DNA of 64,000 nucleotides from Microcella flavibacter (GCF_012530535.1 NZ_CP051299.1:1364001-1428000), one strand, 5' to 3'. Numbered from the stretch's first letter, positions 8,122-17,572 are shown. Numbers and translations are program-made. The notes: a model not told the origin generated them from the letters alone.

Positions 8122-8886
8122 ATGTCCGGCCATTCCAAGTGGGCGACGACGAAGCACAAGAAGGCGATCATCGACAGCCGCCGTGCCAAGTCGTTCGCGA
8201 AGCTCATCAAGAACATCGAGGTCGCCGCGAAGATCGGCGGCGCCGACATGAACGGCAACCCGACGCTCGTCGACGCCGTGCAGAAGGCCAAGAAGACCTC
8301 GGTGCCGAACGACAACATCGACCGCGCCATCAAGCGCGGCGCGGGCCTCACGGGCGACTCGGTCGACTACCAGACCATCATGTACGAGGGTTACGGCCCC
8401 GGCGGTCTGGCCCTGCTCATCGAGTGCCTCACCGACAACCGCAACCGCGCGGCGGCCGAGGTGCGCACGGCGATGAGCCGCAACGGCGGCACCATGGCCG
8501 ACCCGGGCAGCGTCGCCTACAACTTCGCCCGCAAGGGCGTCATCTCGATCACGAAGACCGAGGCCGTCACCGAGGACGACATCCTGCTCGCCGTGCTCGA
8601 CGCGGGCGCCGAGGAGGTCGTCGACCAGGGCGGCGGCTTCGAGGTCGTCACCGATCCCTCGCAGCTGACCGCGGCCCGCGCGGCCCTCACCGAGGCCGGC
8701 ATCGAGTACGACGAGGCCGAGGCCGAGTTCGTCGCGAGCGTGCAGATCGAGGCCGACGCCGACACGGCGCGCAAGCTGTTCCGCCTCGTCGACGCGATGG
8801 ACGAGCTCGACGACGTGCAGAACGTCTACACGAACGTCTCCCTGACCCCCGAGGTGCGCGCGGCGCTCGACGACGACGAGGAGTAG
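8122..8886 (+). CDS. YebC/PmpR family DNA-binding transcriptional regulator
   Basis: The 254-residue protein opens with the hallmark [14 protein letters not shown] and holds the conserved segments around [11 protein letters not shown] and YEGYGPGG. The acidic C-terminus ends DDDEE. Members bind DNA; one branch also acts on translation of proline-rich stretches, so regulation or translation support are both possible. It directly precedes ruvC with a 6-base gap, the conserved neighbourhood in bacteria. ATG has AAGGAG seven bases upstream. Confidence 0.95.
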   Translation: MSGHSKWATTKHKKAIIDSRRAKSFAKLIKNIEVAAKIGGADMNGNPTLVDAVQKAKKTSVPNDNIDRAIKRGAGLTGDSVDYQTIMYEGYGPGGLALLIECLTDNRNRAAAEVRTAMSRNGGTMADPGSVAYNFARKGVISITKTEAVTEDDILLAVLDAGAEEVVDQGGGFEVVTDPSQLTAARAALTEAGIEYDEAEAEFVASVQIEADADTARKLFRLVDAMDELDDVQNVYTNVSLTPEVRAALDDDEE

Positions 8887-8892
8887 GCGCCC

Positions 8893-9474
8893 GTGGCCCT
8901 GCGGGTGCTCGGCGTCGACCCCGGGCTGACGCGCTGCGGCGTCGGAGTCGTCGACATCGCGCCCGACCGCGGGGCGACCCTCGTGCACGTCAGCGTCATC
9001 CGCACCGACCCCGCGACGCCGCTCGAGCAGCGCGTCCTCGCGATCGCTGAGGGGGTTGCCGCCCTCCTCGACGAGCACGCCCCGCACGTCGTCGCGCTCG
9101 AGCGGGTCTTCGCGCAGAACAACGTGCGCACGGTCATGGGCACGGCCCAGGCGAGCGGCGTCGTGCTGAGCGCGGCCGCCGCCCGCGGGCTCGCCGTCGC
9201 GCTGCATACGCCGAGCGAGGTCAAGGCCGCGGTCACCGGCCACGGCGGCGCCGACAAGAAGCAGGTCTCGGCCATGGTGCAGCGCATCCTGCGATTGGAT
9301 GCCCCGCCCACGCCCGCCGACGCCGCCGACGCCCTGGCGCTCGCGATCTGCCACGGGTGGCGCCGCGCTGCGGTCGCCCCCGCCGGCGTGGCGGGGCCGG
9401 ATCAGCTCACGCCCGCCCAGCGAGCGTGGCGCGCGGCCGAGAAGTCGGCGGCCGCCCCTAGGGTCGAGGGGTGA
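8893..9474 (+). CDS. ruvC: Holliday junction resolvase RuvC
   Basis: Endonuclease that cuts Holliday junctions moved by RuvAB. The 193 residues contain the four acidic active-site positions at D9 ([10 protein letters not shown]), E70 (ALERVF), D143 and D146 ([14 protein letters not shown]). A basic Ala-rich tail of about 35 residues follows. GTG lies 6 bases after yebC. The stop overlaps the ruvA start by 4 bases. Confidence 0.97.
   Translation: MALRVLGVDPGLTRCGVGVVDIAPDRGATLVHVSVIRTDPATPLEQRVLAIAEGVAALLDEHAPHVVALERVFAQNNVRTVMGTAQASGVVLSAAAARGLAVALHTPSEVKAAVTGHGGADKKQVSAMVQRILRLDAPPTPADAADALALAICHGWRRAAVAPAGVAGPDQLTPAQRAWRAAEKSAAAPRVEG
9459..9464 (+). promoter_or_regulatory. putative leaderless -10 box of ruvA
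   Basis: TAGGGT inside the ruvC 3' end, exactly six bases before the ruvA GTG. A transcript from it would start at or next to the start codon. Confidence 0.35.
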
Positions 9475-10115
9475 TCGCCAGCCTCCGCGGAACCCTTGTC
9501 TCGCTCGGCACCTCGCGCGCCGTCGTCGAGGTGAACGGCATCGGGTACGGCGTCGCGATCTCCGAGCGCCACGCGCTCGAGCTGCACCTCGGCGAGACGG
9601 TGCAGCTGCGCACCGCGATGATCGTGCGCGAGGACGACATCAGCCTGTTCGGCTTCGTCGACGAGCTCGAGCTCGGCCTGTTCGAGCTGCTGCGCACCGT
9701 CGGCGGCGTCGGCCCGAAGTCGGCGCTCGGCGTGCTCGGGCAGATGGAGCCCGCCGCGATCGCCCGCGCCATCGCCGAGGGCGATGACGCACCGTTCCGC
9801 AAGGTCTCGGGCATCGGTCCGAAGACCGCCAAGCTCATCGTCGTGACGCTCGCCGGCAAGGTCGTCGCGCCCGCCGGGGCACCGCCCGTGGTCGGCGCTC
9901 CGCCCCAGAGCGCCTCGACCCGCACCGCGGGCGCGCTCGTCGACGCCCTCACGGGCCTCGGCTGGCCCGAGCGCAGCGCCATCGAGGCCGCCGAGAGCGT
10001 GCTCAACGCGGAGGCCGGTGCCGAGGCGCAGCCGCTGCCCGTGCTGCTGCGGCGCGCCCTCGCCGAGCTGGGGCCGCGGGCATCCCGCCCCGATGAGCGC
10101 GGAGCGCGCTCGTGA
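9471..10115 (+). CDS. ruvA: Holliday junction branch migration subunit RuvA
   Basis: Tetrameric junction-binding protein that loads RuvB. The 214 residues run in the usual order: N-terminal OB fold ([13 protein letters not shown]), two helix-hairpin-helix motifs ([26 protein letters not shown]), a variable linker at about 138-150, and the C-terminal RuvB-binding domain. GTG overlaps ruvC by 4 bases and ruvA overlaps ruvB by 4, so the three proteins are probably translationally coupled. Confidence 0.97.
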   Translation: MIASLRGTLVSLGTSRAVVEVNGIGYGVAISERHALELHLGETVQLRTAMIVREDDISLFGFVDELELGLFELLRTVGGVGPKSALGVLGQMEPAAIARAIAEGDDAPFRKVSGIGPKTAKLIVVTLAGKVVAPAGAPPVVGAPPQSASTRTAGALVDALTGLGWPERSAIEAAESVLNAEAGAEAQPLPVLLRRALAELGPRASRPDERGARS

Positions 10116-11125
10116 GCGACGAGATCCGCCGGCCCGAGGCCGATGACACCGAGCTCGCCTTCGAGGGCGCGCTGCGACCGCAGAGCCTCGACGAGTTCGT
10201 CGGGCAGCAGAAGGTGCGCCGGCAGCTCGAGCTGCTGCTGCAGGCCGCCGTGCTGCAGAACCGGGCCCCCGACCACATCCTGCTCGCCGGCCCGCCCGGG
10301 CTCGGCAAGACGACGCTCGCGATGATCGTCGCCCACGAGGGCCGCCGCCCGCTGCGCATGACGAGCGGCCCGGCCATCCAGCACGCGGGCGATCTCGCGG
10401 CCGTGCTCTCCTCGCTCGTGCCGGGCGAGGTGCTCTTCATCGACGAGATCCACCGCATGGCCCGCTCGGCCGAGGAGATGCTCTACCTCGCCATGGAGGA
10501 CTTCCGCGTCGACATCATGGTCGGGAAGGGCGCGGGGGCCACGAGCATCCCGCTCGAGCTCGCCCCCTTCACGCTCGTCGGCGCGACGACCCGCTCGGGC
10601 CTGCTGCCGAACCCCCTGCGCGACCGCTTCGGCTTCACCGCGCACCTCGAGTTCTACGAGCCCGGCGAGCTGTTCCGCGTCATCGAGCGGGCCGCGACGC
10701 TGCTGCGCCTCGACGTCGACGGGGATGCCCTGCACGAGATCAGCGGGCGCAGCCGGGGCACCCCCCGCATCGCCAACCGCCTGCTGCGCCGAGTGCGCGA
10801 CTACGCCCTCGTGCACGGCGGGCGGGCGGATCGCACGGCGGTGCGCGCCGCGCTCGAGCTCTACGACGTCGACGAGCAGGGGCTCGACCGGCTCGACCGC
10901 GCCGTGCTGCACGTCATCGTCGACCGCTTCGCCGGCGGGCCCGTCGGCCTCTCGACCCTCGCCGTGTCGGTGGGGGAGGAGGCCGAGACGATCGAGGCCG
11001 TGGTGGAGCCGTTCCTCGTGCGATCCGGCCTGCTGGCGCGCACCCCGCGCGGGCGCGTCGCGACCGCGGAGGCCTGGCGGCACCTCGGGCGCGAGCCCGA
11101 GGGCGGTTCGGGGCATGACCTATAG
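10112..11125 (+). CDS. ruvB: Holliday junction branch migration helicase RuvB
   Basis: AAA+ motor that drives branch migration. The 337 residues include Walker [10 protein letters not shown] (60-68), Walker B FIDEIH (D111, E112), the sensor stretch [10 protein letters not shown], arginine-finger region PLRDRFG, and the C-terminal winged helix ([26 protein letters not shown]). GTG gives MSDEIRRPE. It ends the ruvCAB unit; its TAG stop is inside the TATAGT box ahead of yajC. Confidence 0.97.
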   Translation: MSDEIRRPEADDTELAFEGALRPQSLDEFVGQQKVRRQLELLLQAAVLQNRAPDHILLAGPPGLGKTTLAMIVAHEGRRPLRMTSGPAIQHAGDLAAVLSSLVPGEVLFIDEIHRMARSAEEMLYLAMEDFRVDIMVGKGAGATSIPLELAPFTLVGATTRSGLLPNPLRDRFGFTAHLEFYEPGELFRVIERAATLLRLDVDGDALHEISGRSRGTPRIANRLLRRVRDYALVHGGRADRTAVRAALELYDVDEQGLDRLDRAVLHVIVDRFAGGPVGLSTLAVSVGEEAETIEAVVEPFLVRSGLLARTPRGRVATAEAWRHLGREPEGGSGHDL

Positions 11126-11126
11126 T
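11121..11126 (+). promoter_or_regulatory. putative -10 box of yajC
   Basis: TATAGT, a strong -10 match, includes the ruvB stop codon TAG (11123-11125). It predicts a leader of about 80 bases before yajC. No matching -35 is seen. Confidence 0.45.
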
Positions 11127-11216
11127 TGACGGCAGGTCGCACCGGAGCATCCATCGCATGCAGGTGACCGCCGTGATGGCACGACCGCCGACATCCCCCG
11201 AAAGGCTCACCACCCC

Positions 11217-11594
11217 ATGGATCCGTTGACCATCGTCATGCTGGCCGTCCTGGCCCTGCTCATCTTCTTCATGTTCCGCAACTCGAAGAAGCGCAAGGAG
11301 GCCATCGCCGAGCTGCAGGACAAGATGGTCCCCGGCGCCGAGGTGATGACGAACTTCGGTCTCTTCGGCACCCTCGTCTCCGTCGACGAGGAGAACAACA
11401 TCGCGGTCATCGAGACCTCGCCCGGCGTGACCGCGCGCGTGCACCGTCAGACGCTCGCCCGCGTCGTCGAGGACGACGAGGCCCTGGAGGCCGAGGGCGA
11501 GGTCGACTCCGACGCGGCCGAGCACGAGGCGCCGCAGCTCAACGTGTCGAGCGCCGACAGCGTCGGCGACGAGAAGCGCCCCGGCGACAAGTAG
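11217..11594 (+). CDS. yajC: preprotein translocase subunit YajC
   Basis: Small accessory subunit of the Sec-YajC-SecDF complex. The 125 residues have one N-terminal membrane helix at about 4-20, the basic stretch NSKKRKEA, and the soluble domain around VPGAEVMTNFGLFGTLVSVD. The C-terminal 30 residues are acidic and low in complexity. It precedes secD and secF as in most bacteria. AAAGG lies upstream of the ATG. Confidence 0.94.
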   Translation: MDPLTIVMLAVLALLIFFMFRNSKKRKEAIAELQDKMVPGAEVMTNFGLFGTLVSVDEENNIAVIETSPGVTARVHRQTLARVVEDDEALEAEGEVDSDAAEHEAPQLNVSSADSVGDEKRPGDK

Positions 11595-11609
11595 CCCCCA
11601 GCGCTCCGC

Positions 11610-11636
11610 GGCGCGCCCGTCATCGCACGGCGCGCC
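11610..11636. terminator. hairpin between yajC and secD
   Basis: GGCGCGCC occurs at 11610-11617 and again at 11629-11636, able to pair across an 11-base loop and followed by CTTT. It may attenuate or partly terminate transcription between yajC and secD. Confidence 0.4.
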
Positions 11637-11666
11637 CTTTCGATCCTGCAGAAATGAGTTCCTGAG

Positions 11667-13478
11667 GTGGCACGAAGCACTCCCGAGCGCAAGGCCCTGC
11701 GCTCCCTGGTCTGGCTGCTCGTCATCATCGTCGCCCTCATCGGCGCCAATGGTGCGAGCGTCGCCTTCAACAACGGCGCGTGGACCCCGAAGCTCGCCCT
11801 CGACCTCGAGGGCGGCACGCAGCTGATCCTCACTGCGCAGCTGGAGTCGGGGGCGCAGCCCTCGCAGGAGCAGATGGATCAGGCCGTTGGGATCATCCGC
11901 CAGCGCGTCGACGCCGCGGGCGTGAGCGAGTCGGAGATCAACACCCAGGGCGGCACGAACATCGTCGTCTCCATCCCCGGATCCCCCGACGAGGCCACGC
12001 TCGAGCGCATCCGCCGATCGGCGCAGCTCGAGTTCCGTCCGGTGCTCGCCGCCGACCTCGCCTCCCAAAGCACGATCGACGAGGGCGCCGATCCCAGTGC
12101 GAGCCCGAGTCCCGACGGGACCGGCCCCTTGCCTAGCGCGAGCGACCCCTCGGTCGCGCCGAGCGCGTCTGCCGAGAGCGAGGCCGCTCCGGATGGCCCG
12201 GCCGAAGAGGGAGTGACCGAGGAGAACCCGGCCCCCACCCCGAGTGTCGAGCCGACCGACGCGAGCGACCTGAACTGGATCTCGCCGGAGCTGCAAGAGC
12301 GGTTCGAGGGCTTCGATTGCGCGACCCTCGACGAGACGGGCACGAACATCGCCCCCCGCGACGAGCCCCTCATCACGTGCGAGGAGCAGGGCGAACAGGA
12401 CATCAAATACATCCTCGGACCCGTGGAGGTCACAGGCGAGGCGATCGATGGCGCCACGGCGGGCCTCGTGCCCTCCTCGACGGGAGCGACCACGAACGAG
12501 TGGGGCGTCTTCATCGACTTCGACGGGGAGGGATCGCAGCAGTTCCGCACTGTGACGGAACGGCTCGTTGCTTTGCAGGGCGTGCGCAACCAGTTCGCGA
12601 TCGTTCTCGACGGCCGCGTCATCAGCGCGCCCCAGACCAACGTCGCGATCACCGACGGTAATCCGCAGATCTCAGGCAACTTCACACAGGAGAGCTCGCA
12701 GACGCTCGCCGACCAGCTGCGCTTCGGCGCCCTCCCGATCGGGTTCGAGCTGCAGTCGAGCGAGAACATCTCCGCGACGCTCGGCATCTCGCAGCTGCAG
12801 AGCGGCGTCATCGCCGGCCTCATCGGCCTGCTGCTCGTCGTCCTGTACGCCTTCGGCCAGTACCGCGCCCTCGGCGGCGTCACCGTCGCCTCGCTCATGA
12901 TCGCCAGCGTCCTCACCTACCTGGTCATCACGTACCTCTCGAACGAGTCGGGCTACCGCCTGTCGCTCGCCGGCGTCGCGGGACTCATCATCTCGGTCGG
13001 CGTCATCGCGGACTCGTTCATCGTCTACTTCGAGCGCATCCGGGACGAGCTGCGCGACGGACGCCGCGTCGACGGCGCGGTCGAGGCCGGCTGGCGCCGC
13101 GCCTTCCGCACCATCCTCATCTCCGACGTGATCAACGTCATCGCGGCGATCGTGCTGTTCGTGCTCGCGGTCGGCAACGTGCGCGGCTTCGCCTTCACGC
13201 TCGGCATCATCACGGTCATCGACCTCGTGGTCGTGGCGCTCTTCACGCACCCGCTCATGCAGCTCGTGGCGCGCACCCCGTTCTTCACGAACGGGCACCG
13301 CCTCAGCGGCCTCGATCCGAAGGCGCTCGGCGCGGTGTACCGGGGTCGCGCGCAGTTCCGACCCTCGGTCGAGGTGGGAGCGACGAAGAAGGCCTCGAGC
13401 AGTCGGGAGGCGCAGAAGCGCCAGACCATCGCCGAGCGCAAGGCGGCGCAGGAGCGCGGCGAAGGGACGGACGCCTGA
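11667..13478 (+). CDS. secD: protein translocase subunit SecD
   Basis: Membrane protein using proton motive force to help secreted proteins clear SecYEG. The 603 residues show a first helix at about 15-32, the D1 motif DLEGGTQLIL, an extracellular domain, and five clustered helices from about 375 to 540 with the SecD core GVIADSFIVYFERIRDEL. A Ser/Pro/Glu-rich stretch (about 130-195) interrupts the extracellular domain, and DNA from about 12060 to 12690 uses codons such as AAA, GTT, GCT, ACT and TTG that are rare elsewhere here. GTG gives the familiar MARSTP start. A three-codon ATG reading frame lies just upstream. Confidence 0.96.
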   Translation: MARSTPERKALRSLVWLLVIIVALIGANGASVAFNNGAWTPKLALDLEGGTQLILTAQLESGAQPSQEQMDQAVGIIRQRVDAAGVSESEINTQGGTNIVVSIPGSPDEATLERIRRSAQLEFRPVLAADLASQSTIDEGADPSASPSPDGTGPLPSASDPSVAPSASAESEAAPDGPAEEGVTEENPAPTPSVEPTDASDLNWISPELQERFEGFDCATLDETGTNIAPRDEPLITCEEQGEQDIKYILGPVEVTGEAIDGATAGLVPSSTGATTNEWGVFIDFDGEGSQQFRTVTERLVALQGVRNQFAIVLDGRVISAPQTNVAITDGNPQISGNFTQESSQTLADQLRFGALPIGFELQSSENISATLGISQLQSGVIAGLIGLLLVVLYAFGQYRALGGVTVASLMIASVLTYLVITYLSNESGYRLSLAGVAGLIISVGVIADSFIVYFERIRDELRDGRRVDGAVEAGWRRAFRTILISDVINVIAAIVLFVLAVGNVRGFAFTLGIITVIDLVVVALFTHPLMQLVARTPFFTNGHRLSGLDPKALGAVYRGRAQFRPSVEVGATKKASSSREAQKRQTIAERKAAQERGEGTDA

Positions 13479-14488
13479 TGAGCAGGTTCACCACATTCGG
13501 CAACGACCTCTACACGGGGGCGCGCTCGATCGACTTCGTCGGCCGCCGCAAGCTCTGGTACGCGATCGCGCTCGTGCTCATCGTGCTCACGGTGCTCATC
13601 ACGGTCGTGCGCGGCGGCTTCAACCCCGGCATCGAGTTCCGCGGCGGATCCGAGTTCCGCGTCTCCTCGGTGGCCGAGGCCGCGCAGGATCCCGCGGCGG
13701 CGACCGCCCAGGGCGAGGAGGTCGTCGGCGAGCTCGTCGAGGGCTCGAGCCCCCGCGTCTCGATCGTCGGCGGCGACTCCGTGCGCATCCAGACCGAGCA
13801 GCTCACCCCGGAGGAGACCCTCCAGGTGCAGTCGGCCCTCGCGGAGTCGTTCGACGTCGCCCCCGAGCAGGTCAGCGCCTCCTTCATCGGCGCCACCTGG
13901 GGCCAGGACATCACGCGCCAGGCGCTCATCGCGCTCGTCGTCTTCCTCACCCTCGCGAGCCTCGTGCTGGCGGTCTACTTCCGCACCTGGAAGATGTCGG
14001 TCGCCGCGCTCATCGCGCTCGCCCACGACCTCGTGCTCACCGCGGGCATCTACGGCGTCTTCGGCTTCGAGATCACGCCGGCGGCGGTGATCGGGTTCCT
14101 CACCATCCTCGGGTACTCGCTCTACGACACGGTCGTCGTGTTCGACAAGGTGCGCGAGAACACGGGCGAGGACGGCGTCGAATCGCGCCGCACCTTCGCG
14201 CAGTCGGTGAACCTCGCCGTCAACCAGACGCTCGTACGATCGATCAACACCTCGATCATCGCGACGCTGCCGGTCGCGGCCATCCTCATCATCGGGGCGC
14301 TGCTGCTCGGCGCGGGCACGCTGTTCGACATCGCCCTGGCGCTGTTCATCGGCACCATCGTCGGCACCTACTCGTCGATCTTCATCGCGGCCCCGCTCTA
14401 CGTGCAGTTGCGTGAGAACGAGCCCGAGGTGCAGAAGCAGGGCGCCCGCACGCAGCGCGCGCTCAGCGACTCCGGCGCCGTCCGCTGA
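13478..14488 (+). CDS. secF: protein translocase subunit SecF
   Basis: Partner of SecD. The 336 residues have a first helix at about 25-45, the GIEFRGGSEFRV motif of the extracellular domain, and five C-terminal helices with GYSLYDTVVVFDKVREN. The ATG shares one base with the secD stop, so translation is probably coupled. No apt gene separates it from rel, unlike M. tuberculosis. Confidence 0.96.
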   Translation: MSRFTTFGNDLYTGARSIDFVGRRKLWYAIALVLIVLTVLITVVRGGFNPGIEFRGGSEFRVSSVAEAAQDPAAATAQGEEVVGELVEGSSPRVSIVGGDSVRIQTEQLTPEETLQVQSALAESFDVAPEQVSASFIGATWGQDITRQALIALVVFLTLASLVLAVYFRTWKMSVAALIALAHDLVLTAGIYGVFGFEITPAAVIGFLTILGYSLYDTVVVFDKVRENTGEDGVESRRTFAQSVNLAVNQTLVRSINTSIIATLPVAAILIIGALLLGAGTLFDIALALFIGTIVGTYSSIFIAAPLYVQLRENEPEVQKQGARTQRALSDSGAVR

Positions 14489-14526
14489 GCGGCACCGACG
14501 CGCCGGATCGCACAGCCGCCCGAGCG

Positions 14527-14532
14527 TACAAT
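14527..14532 (+). promoter_or_regulatory. putative -10 box of rel
   Basis: TACAAT, a strong -10 match, lies 21 bases before the rel ATG. No convincing -35 is visible. Confidence 0.45.
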
Positions 14533-14553
14533 CACGCGGGAGGAGGCCGCCCC

Positions 14554-16863
14554 ATGACGGAGACGACGCAGGGCCAGGCGCCGGGTGCGCCCGGCACGTC
14601 GCCCGCGAGCGCCTCGGCCCCGCCGACGCAGAGCACCGCGAGCCTTCGCGCCCTCCTTCCCCGCCTGTTCTCCCGCGCCCAGCCCGTGGGCGGCTTCGAG
14701 CGCCTGGTGAAGACCGTGCGATCGCAGAACCCGAAGGCCGACATCGCCCTGCTCGAGCGGGCCTACCAGGTCGCCGAACGCGCGCACCGCGGCCAGAAGC
14801 GCAAGAGCGGCGAGCCGTACATCACGCACCCCGTGGCCGTCACGCAGATCCTCGCCGAGCTCGGCATCGGGGTGAAGACGCTCGCCGCCTCCCTGCTGCA
14901 CGACACCGTCGAGGACACCCCCTACACGCTCGACCAGCTGCGAGCCGACTTCGGCGACGAGATCGCGATGCTCGTCGACGGCGTCACCAAGCTCGACAAG
15001 GTCAAGTACGGCGATGCCGCGCAGGCCGAGACGGTGCGCAAGATGATCGTCGCGATGTCGAAGGACATCCGGGTGCTGCTCATCAAGCTCGCCGACCGCC
15101 TGCACAACGCGCGCACCTGGGGCTTCGTCGAGGGGGAGTCCGCCCGGCGCAAGGCGCAGGAGACCATCGACATCTACTCGCCGCTCGCCCACCGGCTCGG
15201 CATCTCCACGATCAAGTGGGAGCTGGAGGACCTCTCGTTCGCCGTGCTGCAGCCGAAGCTGTACGTCGAGATCGAGAGCCTCGTGCGCAACCGCACGCCC
15301 GAGCGCGAGGCGTTCGTGCAGCAGGTCATCGATGCCGTGACGAGCGACCTGCGCCAGTCGCGCATCAAGGCGCAGATCGTCGGCCGGCCGAAGCAGTACT
15401 ACTCGATCTACCAGAAGATGGTCAACCGCGGTCGCGACTTCGACGAGATCTACGACCTCACCGGCATCCGCATCCTCGTCAACTCCATCCGCGACTGCTA
15501 CGCCGTGCTCGGCGCGGTGCACGCGCGCTGGAACCCGATGCCCGGTCGCTTCAAGGACTACATCGCGACCCCGAAGTTCAACCTGTACCAGTCGCTGCAC
15601 ACGACGGTCTTCGGGCCGGGCGGCCGCCCCGTCGAGATCCAGATCCGCACCCAGGAGATGCACCAGCGCGCCGAGTTCGGCGTCGCGGCGCACTGGAAGT
15701 ACAAGGAGCGGATGAACTCGGGCCGCAGCGAGCTCGATGGCGGCCGCAGCGACACCGACATGGCCTGGCTCGCGCACATCAGCGACTGGCAGGCCGAGAC
15801 GAGCGACCCGGGCGAGTTCCTCGACAACCTGCGCTACGAGATCGGCGCGAAGGAGGTCTACGTCTTCACGCCGCAGGGCAAGGTCATCGGCCTGCCGAGC
15901 GGCGCGACGCCCGTCGACTTCGCCTACGCCGTGCACACCGAGGTCGGGCATCGCACGATGGGCTCGAAGGTCAACGGGCGCCTCGTGCCGCTCGAGACGG
16001 TGCTGAGCTCGGGCGACACCGTCGAGGTCTTCACCTCGAAGAACCCCGACGCCGGGCCGAGCCAGGACTGGCTGGCCTTCGTCACCAGCCAGCGCGCCCG
16101 CTCGAAGATCCGGCAGTGGTTCACGAAGGAGCGCCGCGACGAGGCGGTCGAGCAGGGCAAGGACGCGATCGCCCGGGCGATGCGCAAGCAGAACCTGCCG
16201 CTGCAACGGCTCATGGCGCAGGACTCCCTCGCGCACGTCTCCTCCCAGCTGCGCTACGAGACGGTCGAGGCCCTCTACGCCGCGGTCGGCGAGGGCCACG
16301 TCTCGACGCAGTCGGTGATCGAGAAGATCGTCGCCGCGCTGCACGTGGAGTCGGAGAGCGAGGACGAGGCCTTCGTCGTGCCGACACGGGCGCGCACGCC
16401 CGTGCGCGCGAGCGACTCGGGCGTGCTCGTGCGCGGCGCCCCCGACATCCTGGTGAAGCTCGCCAAGTGCTGCACCCCGGTGCCGGGCGACGCCATCGTC
16501 GGCTTCGTCACGCGCGGGCAGGGCGTCAGCGTGCACCGGGGCGACTGCACCAACGTGCAGTCACTGCTCGCGGAGCCGGATCGCATCATCGAGGTCGAGT
16601 GGGCCCCGACGACGAAGAGCGTCTTCCTCGTGCAGATCCAGGTCGAGGCTCTCGACCGCTCGGGCCTGCTCTCGGACGTGACGCGCGTGCTCTCCGAGCA
16701 CCACGTCAACATCCTGTCGGCGAGCGTCAACACCTCACGCGACCGCCTCGCCCTCAGCCGGTTCGTCTTCGAGATGGGCGATACGACGCACCTCGACCGC
16801 GTGCTCAACGCCGTGCGCCGCATCGACACCGTCTACGACGTCTACCGCGTCAGCAACGGCTGA
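14554..16863 (+). CDS. rel: bifunctional (p)ppGpp synthetase/hydrolase (Rel/RSH)
   Basis: Makes and degrades the stringent-response alarmone. The 769 residues run: disordered N-terminus (about 1-40), hydrolase domain with HDTVED (H116), synthetase domain with KQYYSIYQKM and the RFKD motif (R332-D335) typical of bifunctional enzymes rather than EXDD of synthetase-only RelA, TGS domain (VYVFTPQGKVIGLPSG), conserved cysteine pair C639-C640 (KCCTPVPGD), and a C-terminal ACT domain. ATG follows GGGAGGAGG. Its last 129 bases are also read on the minus strand by the AbiEi-like gene. Confidence 0.97.
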   Translation: MTETTQGQAPGAPGTSPASASAPPTQSTASLRALLPRLFSRAQPVGGFERLVKTVRSQNPKADIALLERAYQVAERAHRGQKRKSGEPYITHPVAVTQILAELGIGVKTLAASLLHDTVEDTPYTLDQLRADFGDEIAMLVDGVTKLDKVKYGDAAQAETVRKMIVAMSKDIRVLLIKLADRLHNARTWGFVEGESARRKAQETIDIYSPLAHRLGISTIKWELEDLSFAVLQPKLYVEIESLVRNRTPEREAFVQQVIDAVTSDLRQSRIKAQIVGRPKQYYSIYQKMVNRGRDFDEIYDLTGIRILVNSIRDCYAVLGAVHARWNPMPGRFKDYIATPKFNLYQSLHTTVFGPGGRPVEIQIRTQEMHQRAEFGVAAHWKYKERMNSGRSELDGGRSDTDMAWLAHISDWQAETSDPGEFLDNLRYEIGAKEVYVFTPQGKVIGLPSGATPVDFAYAVHTEVGHRTMGSKVNGRLVPLETVLSSGDTVEVFTSKNPDAGPSQDWLAFVTSQRARSKIRQWFTKERRDEAVEQGKDAIARAMRKQNLPLQRLMAQDSLAHVSSQLRYETVEALYAAVGEGHVSTQSVIEKIVAALHVESESEDEAFVVPTRARTPVRASDSGVLVRGAPDILVKLAKCCTPVPGDAIVGFVTRGQGVSVHRGDCTNVQSLLAEPDRIIEVEWAPTTKSVFLVQIQVEALDRSGLLSDVTRVLSEHHVNILSASVNTSRDRLALSRFVFEMGDTTHLDRVLNAVRRIDTVYDVYRVSNG

Positions 16864-17424
16864 CCCGGGTCGCTCGGCCGCCAGCAGCTCGGCGGCCGCC
16901 CGCACGCGATCGTGGGCGCGGCGGCGACCCGCGGAGCTCGGCCGGCGGTCGGCGATCATTCCGACGCGCATGGCCGAGAGCCCGTGCCGGCGCATGCCGG
17001 CGGCGATGAGCACCACCACGTCGTCGCCCTCGTCGTGCCGGGCGAGGTCGACGATCGTGCGCGCAGGGCTCGTGACGGCGACACCGCCGGGACGCTGCAG
17101 CTCGTCGCCGTCGATGACGACCTCGCGGGCGCGGAAGCCCCGGCGGTGGGTCGTCGAGATGCGCGCGCTCGCGTCGATGCAGATGGCGACGCCGACCCGT
17201 CGGCTCGTCCACCCCCAGACCCACGCGGCGGTGCGGTCGGCGATGATCGCGCGCGGCGGCAGCTCCGGGCGCAGGGAGAGCGCCCGGGCGGCCGCGCTCG
17301 GGGGCAGATCGGCGGGCTGCCATCCGGCCCCGATCGCGAACAGCTCGCCGTCGAGCTCGGCGGCGCGCAGCTCGACGGCGGAGAGGAGCGGGGGATGGAG
17401 GACGGCGGGGAGGAGTCGGCTCAT
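16735..17424 (-). CDS. orphan AbiEi-like antitoxin/transcriptional regulator homologue
   Basis: The 229-residue frame resembles the AbiEi-type proteins common in Microbacteriaceae: a motif RTAAWVWGW (64-72), a middle segment with THRRGFRAREVVIDGDE, and VTSPARTIVDLAR (117-129). No AbiEii nucleotidyltransferase partner lies beside it, so a toxin-antitoxin role is not supported. The last 43 residues are antisense to the 3' end of rel, and the usual C-terminal part of the family is not obvious, so the gene may be truncated. The ATG at 17424 gives the expected MSRLLPAVL start. Confidence 0.6.
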   Translation of the reverse strand: MSRLLPAVLHPPLLSAVELRAAELDGELFAIGAGWQPADLPPSAAARALSLRPELPPRAIIADRTAAWVWGWTSRRVGVAICIDASARISTTHRRGFRAREVVIDGDELQRPGGVAVTSPARTIVDLARHDEGDDVVVLIAAGMRRHGLSAMRVGMIADRRPSSAGRRRAHDRVRAAAELLAAERPGSAVADAVDVVDGVDAAHGVEHAVEVRRIAHLEDEPAEGEAVA

Positions 17425-17490
17425 GCCCGCGAGGATCGCGCGCCGAGCATCCCGATGCCGACCCCGCGGCCGATCGGGGGAGAACGCGAC

Positions 17491-17530
17491 GAGAGGGCCG
17501 CCCTGGGGATAACCCCGGGACGGCCCTCTC
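17491..17530 (-). terminator. long hairpin downstream of the DUF349 gene
   Basis: Eighteen-base arms (17491-17508 and 17513-17530) pair at 16 positions around the loop ATAA; the outer ten bases GAGAGGGCCG are perfect. It lies 43-82 bases past the DUF349 stop on the minus strand and separates that gene from the AbiEi-like gene. There is no T-tract. Confidence 0.6.
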
Positions 17531-17540
17531 GGGACGCGGG

Positions 17541-17557
17541 CGACCGGATTCCGGTCG
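17541..17557. promoter_or_regulatory. 17-base odd palindrome past the DUF349 stop
   Basis: CGACCGGA and TCCGGTCG are perfect complements around a single central T. A one-base centre suits a dimeric DNA-binding protein better than an RNA hairpin. Function is unknown. Confidence 0.35.
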
Positions 17558-17572
17558 TTCGGCCCCGTGCGC

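Noticed and set aside
16735-17424. A complete AbiE toxin-antitoxin pair
   Set aside because: Only an AbiEi-like frame is present; the neighbours on both sides are rel and a DUF349 protein, with no nucleotidyltransferase gene.
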